A DNA stretch of 64,000 nt from Ilyonectria destructans (Eukaryota; Ascomycota; Sordariomycetes; Hypocreales; Nectriaceae), in assembly GCA_020740775.1 (NCBI GenBank), contig JAHEWK010000013.1, positions 930,001 to 994,000 of the forward strand. The letters are read 5' to 3'. The notes below the pieces were generated by a model, which saw only the letters and a list, made by a program, of their open reading frames with translations, was not told the origin of the DNA and did not search any database. Positions 1-11,010 of this stretch are shown piece after piece (position 1 is the first letter of the stretch; the number at the start of each line of letters is the position of its first letter). The position numbers and the translations under genes were made by a program.

Positions 1-1649
1 CTACGTCAACTGCTGGAGTTGACCCGATAATCTCGCCATTCTTGTCAAGCGCAGCAACGCGGGCAAAGGTGGCGTCCCAGTCCTGGGGAAGCACAAAACC
101 GGTCTCAAAGCCCATGCGACGCGATTCGCTTGCGACTTTTTTGGGGCCATTGAGGCTCGATAATGAAGTGGACAGGAGCTGGAAGAATGAATTAGTTCGC
201 TGTAGGGATACACAGATCGTAGCATATCAAGACATACCAAAACCCATCGTTTTACAGCCGTCGCGCCGTTCCATGAGACATAAATCGTCATGGTCCCGCT
301 AGCATCTGCGTTTGCGGAGATGTTGGGTCCCCAGGTGGGCTTACCCTCCCAGTCACCCTTCCAGGCCCGGTAGGCTATCAACGTATTATGACCCAAGCGA
401 TCCTCGTCAACCAGACTTCTCTGGATGTCCATCACAACCTCTCCCTCGGGCGTGTGCTCGGTATACATGGCATTCTGCCCCCAGGCAATAAGCGTGTTTC
501 CATTCGGGAGCGGCTGGACACCTCCTCGCGTAGCGCTGATGAGACCTTGGGGATGGTACCACTCGTTGACGACCCAGACTGTCATGGTCTCTAGGTCGTA
601 TTCTAGCTCGAGACCGCGGGAGCAATGGCCTTCCTTGCTTCCTCGCTCCTTGCAAAAGCCGTTGTTCCATTGCGCATTGTCAAACAGGGTAATGCGGTTC
701 TTGCCGCTCATGCGTGCGTGGTGCTGGGGGCCAAAGGTAGCCGTGCCGTCTTTTGTGATGTCCGTAAATTGGTTCCGCGCACCACCCATGATCCATTTAA
801 GTTGACCATTCTTGCCATTCACCATGATAATGCAGCCAAAGTGCTTGATGCTGATGAGAAAATCGCCCTCGGGGGTCTGTATTTTAGCGTTAGTTTGTAC
901 CATTCTAGATTCAGACCTTGGATAGATTTCGGTACCTTCTGTGCACTGTTCATATGCGAGTAATCATGGAAGAGTTGACCATTATCCCAGTACGGCATAA
1001 GAGAACTTGAAACTGGAAAGTGGTCGAGGGTTGAAAAATGGAAGAGCACTGTGTTGGTTACAGGGTCAATCTCCTGAACATGTTGTTGGATCACGCCATA
1101 GCCCTCAGCTGGACCGCCAAGCGATGTCAAGTCGGCAGGGGTATATTCATCGAAAATAATTACCACAGTATCGTCTTCTGTAATGTAGCATTCGTGGTTA
1201 TTGAGCCCCTGCCTGTTTGGAGTTTCGAGCTGCCAACCGACTTGATAGAGTTGCTGGTAGTGCTGGTTGTATATCCGGATGCGATCCCCTGCATAGGCGG
1301 CTATGACAGGCTGGCCCTTGAAGATGTAGGGTTTCGTTGCTCGACCTGTGCTATATCGCTCATCCGCCCAGACCAAACTCAGGTCCTCCGATGAGATGAT
1401 GCTAGGGCCGTAAAGACCCTCGCTGTAGGCCCCTGCTAGGAAGATGTAGGGAGATTTGTCAACCTTTTCATAGTTGAACTTGTTGACTTGGTAGATGGGT
1501 GCTCCGATGTGCGGCGCCGAGTGAAACGTTTGGTTCGGCTGCAGGCCAAGCTTTCCATCCTGATACGACTGCCAGTCTGTGTGGTGCGGTACATCGGCGA
1601 GTACGCTGCAAACGAGATGGAGGAAGAAGAGGAAGTCGAATGTGCTCAT
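1..1649 (-). CDS. Arylsulfotransferase (ASST)-type secreted protein, C-terminus beyond the window
   Basis: Exons on the minus strand are 1649-936, 876-238 and 178-1, with two 59-bp introns (935-877 and 237-179); the reading frame runs off the window edge. The start at 1649 gives a classic signal peptide (a hydrophobic stretch at about residues 4-18 ending in VLA). The body matches the fungal arylsulfotransferase family (ASST/Arylsulfotran_2): NNHECYITEDDTVVIIFDEY, a HDYSHMNS segment joined by splicing to TPEGDFLIS, QHHARM, and VNEWYHPQG repeats of a beta-propeller. Bacterial relatives move sulfate between phenols; for the fungal proteins no activity is firmly established, so the substrate is unknown. 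Secretion is inferred from the signal peptide. About 510 residues are visible. The divergent gap to the right holds no supported gene. Confidence 0.85.
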
Positions 1650-3423
1650 AGAGCACCGTGGAGCCTGTATATCATAGCCCATGTTGGCATCACGGCGTGA
1701 GAGCATGGCAGTCAGGAAGCAGGATGATATCCTCCACGTGCCTCCAGCGCGTCCGGGGATTCGTGCATCATAATATGGAAAAATAAAGGGGGGAGGCGTT
1801 CTGATCGTCGATCTAAGGCACATAATTAAGACTGGGAATTGGGCTAGTGTGTTGGTTTCAGTGGGTCAAGAAAGCCACTTCAAAATAGCCTCGCCTTGAG
1901 GAGCCATCTTAAATCAGGCACGCGACCCAGGTAATTGGGAGGCTAATGCGAGAACCCTTTCAATCGGTGGTACAGTACAATTTGAATCGGTGGTACACGC
2001 TATTTTAGGTCCTATCAACCCCGCTTAACGATCGTACGTATGGCGATCAACCGATAACTGGATGGCTGTATTGATCAAGGGGACCTGGAACTATCAGCAG
2101 GGGTGAGAGCTAATCCTCAACCCTACCGAAGCTAATATTCTGGGCCCAATGGGATGCGGAGAAGTAGTCTAGAAGATCGGCTTGTGGCACACTATTGATT
2201 ATCTTTCCCTACTATTTTCCGTTAAACGCGCTTGTGCTTCAACCTTTTTATTGATTTTTACCGCTATCCCTTTAGCGTAGCCTTCCGCGGAGATGAGCAG
2301 TGGCGCGAACGTGAAATTTGGTGTCGCCCTGTTGGTCTGGCGGGGAATCACTTCGCTCAGGCCGATCCCAATCCCCAGGCTTTGGTTATCGCTGAGACAT
2401 TGTCAGAGCCATATTTATTGCAGATAAGGCCTAGTGGAATTTGTATCACCACAATATTTTAAGAGTCCGCTAATAATGCTGTGCGTCGCGGCAAAAATGT
2501 GCGACATAATGTCATTATCGCATTCCGTTTCCATTTTTAGATCAAGGCACTCTCTGGATAATACTTGGAGATGCAATTTGCACTCACTATGAATTAAATC
2601 TAGGGAATCACCTTCAGCAAGTCCCAGTAGTATCTGAGCGGTTACCAAATAACAGGCCCTGGGCAATGGCGTGGCAACAGTGGCTGGGTGCTTTTGGAAA
2701 ATGCGACGACTACATTTGGGATGAATAATTGATTTGATGCTGGTCACAGATATTGAGGACTAAACTAAGTTTTCTAAGCAACTTGCTCAAGTCGTCGCCC
2801 GAGTTGGGTATGCAATTCCCATGGCATGAAATAGGATGCATGTCCGTTAAGCCACATGGATATGGTGGAGATATCTCACTATGCTCCAACATGACCTGGA
2901 GCTTCTCAAGCGTGCTTCATTATACGTGGATGATATACGCGTATTTGGCGAGGATCCGTTCCCGGGACGCCACGCGCCATGTTTAAGACGCCTCATAATG
3001 CGTAAATCTTCTTGATTGGCAGGAGAGAAATTAAAGTATATATTGGCCGTCTTGACTACGTCAGATTAGCTCGGGGTATGATGATTTAAAAGTGGCAATC
3101 TCCATACTACCAAGATATCGCGACTCGCAGTCTGCAGCAAATCGGGAATGATAATCATTTTGAAACAGCAAACCGCAAGTTTCATGAAAACCAAGATGTG
3201 GTCTATCACGAGACGTGCAGAAGGGTGAAATTTCTTACCATGAGACTCACCCGACCCGATGGGCCAACCTTCCTTCAATTAGTTGCTGCTGATGGTCGTC
3301 TCTTCAGAATTACACACCTATTGTGGGCACCAAACAATGAGGGTATATTAACTGGGCTGTTAAACCGTTTTCAAGCCTGTGCGACCGTTCCTTCCCCAGT
3401 ATACCTTAAAGCCCTCTGACCAG
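1650..3423. other. Gene-poor stretch
   Basis: No open frame here is longer than about 110 codons, and none shows a recognisable motif, a plausible exon chain or splice signals. The first few hundred bases are probably the promoter of the arylsulfotransferase-like gene. The rest reads as non-coding or heavily decayed DNA. Confidence 0.5.
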
Positions 3424-4055
3424 CATGCGGTTCTCTCTAGGTCTCATCGTCGCAGGAGCAGCCTGGAAAGTGTCTTACTGGCTGCAGCAGAGCTCACCAA
3501 ACACAACAACGCGCTCACCCAAGCGACCAACGACGTTACCAGGCCTGCTTGCCAGATTGAAGTGACTAGCGTATAGGGCTTCCTCAACACGCAGCGTCCA
3601 TTTAATGTACGGCGACCAAACCCTTTAAATTTCTGGACTCACTGGGACAGACCATTATGACTGGACTGGGAGGGATCGTGAATACTGGTAACCAGCTCAC
3701 TACCACCCTCGCCACCGTAAGCAGAAGGGAGTGCAGAGGTTAAGTTTGCCAAAAGATTGTGGACACTCTTGAGGATGCACGTAATGTGACACCATACTGT
3801 GCGATGGAACAGGCAGTCTACAGTTGACAAAGACCGACAGCGCCTCCTCAACACCTGGCCTTGATGTCTTAACCACCCTTGCTGTGATATGTGAACTTAA
3901 TGGAGTCATTATCGATGCTGTGGATAGGGCTCTCAATGTGAGTCCATAAGCCATATGTGTTTAACAAAATTGACATCCTTTAGGACCTTACTGGAAGTGT
4001 GATGAATACCTTGGAGGGGAATCAGGCTAACCATATCCGTACTCGGGCGGTAGTT
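3424..4055 (+). pseudogene. Decayed small secreted-protein-like locus
   Basis: An ATG at 3424 begins a signal-peptide-like stretch (MRFSLGLIVAGAAW). The sensible reading then shifts frame to AAAELTKHNNALTQATNDVT. Further pieces follow in other frames: IVNTGNQLTTTLATVS near 3670, then LDVLTTLAVICELNGVIID near 3860, then a possible intron with gtgagt at about 3938 and an acceptor near 3984, leading into a TGSVMNTLEGNQAN-like segment. The Ala/Thr/Leu/Asn-rich pieces recall small fungal cell-wall or hydrophobic-surface-binding (HsbA-like) proteins, but the family call is weak. Several frame changes and stops argue against a working gene. Confidence 0.35.
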
Positions 4056-5079
4056 CAAGATGGCGAATGACTACCAAGAGGGCCAATGGTCGGATAAAGA
4101 AGCACTGAGTTGTCGCAGGGTGTCGCCATACATAAATGATTCGACCATGCCGTACTTGTTTAATTTTGAAGCACGAGTGCGTTGTCTACAAGATCAGGTT
4201 CCTTTGGTGAGTTGCATTGACGAATCTCGTGTTGCGACAGTGCGCTGAAGAAAGGGGTAGGCATGCTGAACGGGGATTTTAACCATTTTACCAGGACAAA
4301 AGGGCCAATTATGCTGATCGTGTGGTCGTCTTGCTCAATTATTGCGACACTGCCGAAATAACAGTGATGAGTTCTGTTCTTATTGGGAATGCTTAAGATG
4401 GTCCATTCGTGATTAAAGAGTGGCAGCTGTTTACATAGCATGGAGGCCCGCTAGCCCCCTGAGTGACTGTGACGCTAACTTGACGGGCCTTGGTCCACGT
4501 CGCGCCGCCCGAGACCTCAGAGGCGCAAGCAGAGTAAGCATAGACGTAGCTTGAGGTGCTCTGAATTGGTCCAGAATAGTTTGAGAGCTGCTGGGTTGGG
4601 GTCGCCACTACAGGTTGCTTGTCGCTGCTCCCACAGAGACACAGAGGTGTTGGGCGGAAATGCGCAGTACGTAGCAGCACTTCCGCTTGTCGTCGCATAG
4701 CTCTCCTCACACTATTGGCGGCTCATCATCTTTCGCAAACGGGTCACGAATTGGCGCGTAGAGTCGCGTGATGCTTCTTCCAAGCAAGCAAGGCCGAGAA
4801 CCCAACACAGACAGAAACTCTCGACACATGGCGCGTGTTGACGCAGTGGCAGTTGGCACAGCGGCAACGGGCCCGAGCTGTAGGCAGAAATGTCCTTTGA
4901 TCACAGGGTGCTTATAATATACATGGTACGACTCTCCTAATGGTTTGGGTCGTGGTTTGGCCTCGCGCTGTTTTCGTTCCCCCGTCGTCACAATTATCAC
5001 GCTTGCACTTTGGCACTCAATGGCACCTCTCGCCCTGTCCTCAACGCCGCGACTCCGAAGAACCAGTCCGATCGATCGT
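4056..5079. other. Unassigned stretch downstream of Sec61 gamma
   Basis: Short open frames exist, for example one on the minus strand at 4393-4710 rich in Ser, Thr and Ala, but none carries a domain I recognise and none joins into a longer model. The right end must hold the 3' untranslated region of the Sec61 gamma gene, which reads leftward and stops at 5080. Confidence 0.45.
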
Positions 5080-5408
5080 TTAAGCGCCACCCACGAGGGT
5101 GTGGTTGATGGGCACGTGGACTATTGCCAGGTTAGTCGGGACGCACACATTGCGCAAAAGGAGGGAGGACGTACTGAGCTTCACGATGTAGCCAACGGCG
5201 CCCATGATGACGAAACCGGTGCCGACAGCGGTGCACATGTTGAGAAACTCTTTCTTATCGGCTGTTGATCGATGGCAGGTTAGCATTGAGGTTCGGAATC
5301 GCTTCTTCCAGGGGGAGTCGTACGCTTGGTGCATCGCTTGGCGAACTGGATGCCGTCGCGGGCGAACTCGAGAGGGGCCTCGAGGAGTTCCTGGATCTGG
5401 TCGGACAT
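5080..5408 (-). CDS. SSS1: Sec61 gamma subunit of the ER protein translocon (SSS1)
   Basis: Exons are 5408-5324, 5261-5175 and 5120-5080, with introns of 62 and 54 bp. The splice phases close exactly to a 70-residue protein, the normal length for this subunit. It begins MSDQIQELLEAPLEF, continues RCTKPDKKEFLNM, has a single membrane segment (about residues 36-58, TAVGTGFVIMGAVGYIVKL) and ends VPINHTLVGGA, the usual tail of the SecE/Sec61 gamma family. It clamps the two halves of the Sec61 channel in the ER membrane and is essential in yeast. This is the one clear housekeeping gene in the window. The tail HVPINHTLVGGA departs slightly from the common HIPVNNILVGGA form I know from other fungi. 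Confidence 0.95.
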
Positions 5409-6246
5409 GGTGATGGTTGAGACGAGGTGGTAGAAGGAGGGTGGATGGTTCTGGCGGGAGTCGGTCGAGGGTGATGGAGGACGGTGCGAAGGAGACGTTG
5501 GAGGACTTTGGGAGTGCGACCTAGAAACGCGACAGTAAAGCTAAAGCTGTCCTCATTATCGTGTCCTCCTGAAGCCCGGATGAACCTAGATCCGCTCCGC
5601 ATTTGGTGTCCAAGCTTGGGTTGTGATTTAGCCGGAGAAATGCCGGAGATGCCACCCTACACCTTAATTTTACAGTTTTGTGGGGTTGCGACCGTAATCT
5701 GGCCATCATTCCGCTAAGACTGTGGAAGATACGTGGAGTTGTACCCCGACTACGACCTCGAGCTCCTGATTGCATCAGGCGTGGGACACCTTCCTGTTCT
5801 GGATGCTACTCAACATATCTGGCTCCAATGGATTGACGAACGCCTCTCGAGATAGCCCGTGGCGACGAAGGGAAATGTCAGGACCGATTTGGAGAGCTTC
5901 ATGCCAATTGAGCAATACCTCAGCGTTATAAATTCGTTTCCGCTGTGGACTGGTTTGCCTGAGTATAGCTACTTAGTCCCTCTTGCTATTTAGATAGGGG
6001 ACTTTGAAAACTTTTATTACTGAGATTGACTATCTTTATATCAGCGTTTGAAAATACGAACACGTTTGACAAATTTAGTCTCATTTTCGAAGTTCCCCTT
6101 TGACTGTATCCTGCGTGTTATACAGGTTGGCACCCTCTAGGTTCTTAATGTAAAGATAAACTTTAAGACTTGCTCTGTTATCTTGCTAGATACTCTGTAT
6201 ACAACTTCATCTACGCGAGAAGACTCTTGGCTCCCTCATTCAGCAT
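5409..6246. promoter_or_regulatory. Promoter side of Sec61 gamma, AT-rich to the right
   Basis: This is the 5' flank of the Sec61 gamma gene. A pyrimidine/purine-skewed stretch lies directly upstream of the start (5409-5520). From about 5930 to 6200 the DNA is AT-rich and likely forms the 3' flank of the STAND-like gene that ends at 6247. I see no further gene. Confidence 0.45.
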
Positions 6247-8422
6247 TCATATATAACGGGCCCAATCATCTAAGCCATAAGAGCTTGACTCATCTGAATC
6301 AGAATCCTCAACCCAAGACCCCGGGACCTTCAAGGACATATTATCAATCATCTCCCAGAATTCGCCGGAGAAGTTCTCAGTTGGGTAGTCCCACACATAG
6401 CTCCAGTCTGTCGGTTTAGGCCCGTAGGTGAAGCTTTCTAACTTGAAATGACCAATTTGGTAATAGTCCCAGCGTTTCGTTCGGAACCAGTTGCCTGAAA
6501 TTTGAACTACAAACCCACAAAGAGTGATGAAGGATTTCTCCGAAGTATTGAGACTGCTTAGGATGGCCATTTCAATTCTGCCATATTCAATGAGGTCAAC
6601 ACCGGCAATGCTCAGGTCTTCCAGCCAGTTCCGAAGTGCTGTATTCAGCTGATACATCCAGTCATTCTTGGCTTCGTAACCGTCCCAATTATAAAGTGAT
6701 AACAAGGTCCCTACTATTATGGCAGAGAATGCAGTCCCGATTGGTTGGTGACTTAATTCAGGGTAGTATTTCAGGATCGAGCCTAGGGGCCCTTGTTGAA
6801 AGCTTAACGACTCCGTCACGGCAATTATATCTCGACGAAATCTCCTCCAATCATTTGTTGGAAGCGTTTGCCTTCTTGTTTGTGCCGTGGAAAGAAGCGC
6901 AACCAGGACGGCGAGGGATATTCCTTGTTGCTGGAGTTCTCGTATATCGTTGGCGATAATGCTCCCGTCTGGCCGAAGGAATAGACGTAGCGAGTTTGGG
7001 TGGCTTCGATAAATGTTGACTGATCTGAGGCGTTCGCATGCTGACAAGGTGCGGTGGTCGGGTGATATATGTGGCAGTACAAGGCACAGTGCGTTGGGGC
7101 GAGTTGCACAAAGAATTCGTGAGTTCGATAAATGAAGGCCCCATTCTTCATCGGAATCGTAATTTTCCTCGTGGAAAACCCCATTCTCCAGGAGGAAATG
7201 ATAGAACGCCTCGGTCACAGAGTCATCCCCGAAAATACAGTGCATGTATCCTGCCATCCACGAATATCTTGGACTCATCTCTAGGCATCGCATGTCGAGC
7301 TGCCGAAGAATTTTCATTACGGAAAATTTACCATGGAGACAAGCAGCCTGTGCAAGAATTAGTATGGAAGCGGATAAGGGAAGCCTATACATTACCTGAA
7401 ATAAACCCCAGCCATCCTGATCTACGTCAAGTGGGGAGGCCGCACCCTGACGGAAAAGATCAAGCATCTTGTCCACGTCGCCAGTTCTGACACATTCAAA
7501 GACAGGAGAATCATCTGGAACAACAGAGTAAGCTCGGAGAGATATGTTTGGTCCTGGGGCGACCATTATATCCCACGCCTTGTTTGTGATCCACCTAGGT
7601 AGTTGAAGTCGGGCACAATAATCTGGTAGGCGTTAGACTAGTCCTATCACATCCGAATTAACAACATCAGAACTTACTGAGGGGGTTCAATAGAGCGTCT
7701 GGCTCCGAAGGGTGGGAGGCATAGACGAAACTGCCAAACACAGAAGGCCGTCTCCAAGGCAATTCCGTCCAGTTTCTTAAATGGAAAGCGGCTGAAATCT
7801 GCTGACTTGGTTTATCCTTGACAATTTGCTCGAGGGATGGCGATAGGTCCTGGTGCCTTCCAGAGTCGGGTTCTGGTCGAATAGACAGCTCGGAAGACAC
7901 GAGGCACTGCACAATTGCTTCGGGTTGAAGTCTTAAGATGGCTCTGTGACTTGTAAGTATCTTCCTAAAAGTCTTAGGGCCTGCATACATTGTGTGTAGC
8001 TGCTGCGCAAGAAGCAAAAGCTGAATAGACCACTCTAGTTTCCGTTCATACTTTGATAGAGCGTCTTTCTTTAGTACGACCTTGACTCTGGCGGCATTCC
8101 TCCTGAATCCCTTGACTGATTCAATGTTGCGCGAAAGGTCGTCGATCACGGAAGTGAGCTCATTGATTGCGTTCTGGCAATATGACAAGCTCAAAACAGC
8201 GGCGCTGTTGCCCGAGATAGCCGCTCCCCTTTGCAAGTCTTTGTCGATCTCGATGACAACGGGAAGGAGGACGTCCAAACGTGTGAGAATCTCCCGAATC
8301 GTTTCAGGTACGTCTTTGACTTCATCCCATAGCCGTTTCAGTTGAAAGAGGCCACGGGTGACTTTGTCGGCAACTTCGAGCAGCGTGAGGCTACTAGCCA
8401 CCAGGCCGACGACCTCGGCCAT
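6247..8422 (-). CDS. STAND/NLR-like protein with a fungal N-terminal helical domain
   Basis: Exons are 8422-7678, 7622-7396 and 7347-6247, giving 690 residues; introns are 55 and 48 bp, the second with a perfect TACTAAT branch point. The N-terminus (MAEVVGLVASSLTLLEVADKV, then helices to about residue 150) has the pattern of the Helo-like/SesA-type N-terminal domain of fungal STAND proteins. The segment PVFECVRTGDVDKMLDLFRQG followed, after the intron, by ACLHGKFSVMKILRQL looks like weak ankyrin repeats. I see no Walker A loop, so a NACHT ATPase is missing or lost. Such proteins act in self/non-self recognition or cell-death signalling; that role is inferred from domain type only. The last 250 residues are unrecognised and end in an acidic DSDSDESSS tail. 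Confidence 0.75.
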
Positions 8423-9475
8423 CGCGGGCAGAGTTAGGAAGCAGCTAATAGCAGGTAGAAGTTGAATAACCGATTGCTCGATGGATAGTCATCGACGGCG
8501 GGTGAGAGCAGAGCAGGAAGAAACTGAAGAAAAAGACGAATTGAAGGGGAAGTGGTTTTTCATGCCAGTCAGCCTGATCGCACGCTTGCACTTCACAGCC
8601 ACGTCACATGATGACAAACCAGCTGCACTGTTTATTGGTAGACAATTTGTGTTCACTCCCGATGGTCCAACAAATTGCATGCACTGCCTTTGGGCGTATG
8701 TCTGAGCCCCGCTCTCAAGTCTGCCTGATAAACTGCCTGATGGAGATATGTGATTAGAACCGAAATTGTCCCATTACCGACAAGCTTCGCAAGTCCTTTG
8801 TAAATTAAACCCCCAAAATGCTAACCAATTAGTCACAGCTAACAGGTATACTTGGATAATAATCGTACCTTTTAACTCAAATCGTTGACATCCAAACAGT
8901 CCCTGCTGGACTGGCCGAGATGGAATTGTCTACAGCCTGAGCTAGATCCCGAGTTCAAAGACGGGTTTTGCAGCAATCATCCGATAATTGCCACGCAATA
9001 AGCTGAGATCAGGTGAATACATATTAATGGATACTAGGTTTCATGGTGTTGAGTGTGAGAGAGTAAATTGATTACTGAAGTAGCAGCTAGACCCCAAAGC
9101 TCAAGAAAAGAAAACCATGTTAAAGGCCGAAAACCCGATCTTTCCACCCACCTGTCTAAAGACTAGTATTTTATTTCCATGGCAGTAGGCTTAATCCCTG
9201 GTAGTCACAAGTCCTATCAGTGCCATCGAGTTCTAACGCAGTAATTAATCATTAAATTTTATTGTCTTGAGCTTACTCTTTCAGCTTAGCCCACTAAATA
9301 GATCTTTTCATACTTGATTAATGAGCTTGAATTCCGTTCGCCTGACGCAGTCCTGAGAGTCAGCTAGCCTAAGCGTAGCCTTTGAGGAGAACTGAGAAGC
9401 ACCCTGAACCCTAAATTCCTTCTCGGATTGCTCAGTCGTTGGAGGCAGCAACCTTGCCATTAGTTATTAACGACC
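8423..9475. other. Intergenic stretch
   Basis: The left part is the promoter of the STAND-like gene and the right part the 3' flank of the serine-hydrolase gene. A short plus-strand frame at 8481-8705 overlaps the promoter and has no family features. I see nothing else. Confidence 0.5.
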
Positions 9476-11010
9476 TCACCCCGAACCAATTTTTGTATCT
9501 GTGGAGGAGGAGTCTCTCCCAGAGTCGGACTTGGGTCGACTCAGAGAGATCAGATATCTAACAATTAGGGAATGGCGGTAGGTCGTTGAGATTTCCGCAT
9601 AAACTTGAGACATGCCGTTGGTGACAGTTATGAATTCCATGGAGTTTGTGCTGAATTTGGAAATTGTGCAGTGATCAGCCCTCATGATCATATGAGCTGG
9701 CGTTTGAGAGTCGAGGGACGCTGAATCTTGAGTGACAATCTGAAGACGAATGAGAAGTGTACTTTGTAGAAATTCGATTTCTCTTACGATTCGCTGTATC
9801 CCCGTCCTTTGGACCGACATACCCTCGGCATAGCATTGAAACGGCGGAAGTGGATTCAACTTGAGGAAGGCACTCTTATCCCAGAGTGAACTTGAATTGA
9901 ATGCTCTCAATCTGTCCACAATTTCTGACCTGACTCCGCCAACTAGGCCGGCAGTGGCAACAAAAAGCGCATTCCAGTCAGCTATGTTGGTACCTGTGTG
10001 CGGAGTAGCCAGGAAGATGAGGCCACACTGGGCCAGGGATAACCCCTTGTATTTGGTGGTCGACAACTTGATCATTGCCTACGCAAAGACAGTCATTATC
10101 AGCATGCAGTGCCATGGTTGCATCTCGTTGACGCACCTTTCGAACAACTAGCCCCCCGAAAGAATGGCACACGAAGAGCAATGGCCGCCTTCTCTGCTAT
10201 ATTCATGATAAGTCAGCTGCGACCGATTGAACAATCATCAATATTTCATGCAGTACCTTCTTGGAAGTTCTGACTTCCATGAGACTCTGTAGCAAGCTCT
10301 CTGCCCAGTTTTCAAGTGTCATTAATGATCCTCGGTCTGCCAAGTCTGCGTCGTAACCAAAGGTCATGGTACGACTCTTGGCAAAGTTTTGTGAAGATGG
10401 GAGATAGTCTTTCAGCCACATCTTCCCGTTGTCTGCTGTCCAGGAATCAATAGCGTTCCCGCCAAGTCCATGGACGGCGCATATACTGCGAATCGGATAT
10501 TTAGCAGGTCAAACGTGGTGGGAAGCATATCAGCACATACTCCATTTCCACCTTGTCGGCACTGGGATATTCGTGGAGAACAGTGATACCTCGAAACTCG
10601 TTTGTGATCTCCCAGCCACTCCAGTGGAGATCCTTGTTCTTTTTGGCCTTTTCAAACACGTTCAATGCTGCTTTGAGTCTCCTTCGGTCCGAGAACGATA
10701 TCGTACCCACCGGGGCGTCTTTGTGCTGAAAGACAAATGATGTACTGGCGGGTTCGTCCGATGGAATAGGAGGAGTGCGAGGCATCAGTTGAGGTGATGC
10801 TTCACCTTCAAGGGTCGTAATCAATGGGGTTGTTCCATCCGTGCTGCTTCTAGTCTGTCCGATGTCCGACAGACGGAAAAGGCTAGAGGCACGTTTCGTT
10901 AGTGTCGACGGTGGTGCACAGAGTATTTCGACGACTTCTTCGTAGGCCTGTTTGGTAGTGCTCCTAGGCATACCATGGATCCTTAAAGCATTCTTACTTT
11001 TAAGAGGCAT
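9476..11010 (-). CDS. SERAC1/DUF676-like serine hydrolase (lipase fold)
   Basis: Exons are 11010-10541, 10485-10257, 10196-10137 and 10078-9476; a further 48-bp in-frame intron (9787-9740, gtaaga...cttcag) is likely. Without that intron in the message the protein is 437 residues, with it 453. After a variable first 150 residues comes DICAVHGLGGNAIDSW, the oxyanion-side motif. CHSFGGLVVRK then supplies the nucleophile serine (about residue 245) in a GxSxG-like elbow whose first glycine is cysteine. IFLATPHTGT follows, and ADHCTISKF is the likely catalytic histidine region. This is the alpha/beta-hydrolase module found in SERAC1 and at the N-terminus of many fungal NLRs; here it stands alone. 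The start at 11010 was chosen over 11082 because MPLKSKNALRIHG begins the structured part. Confidence 0.82.
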
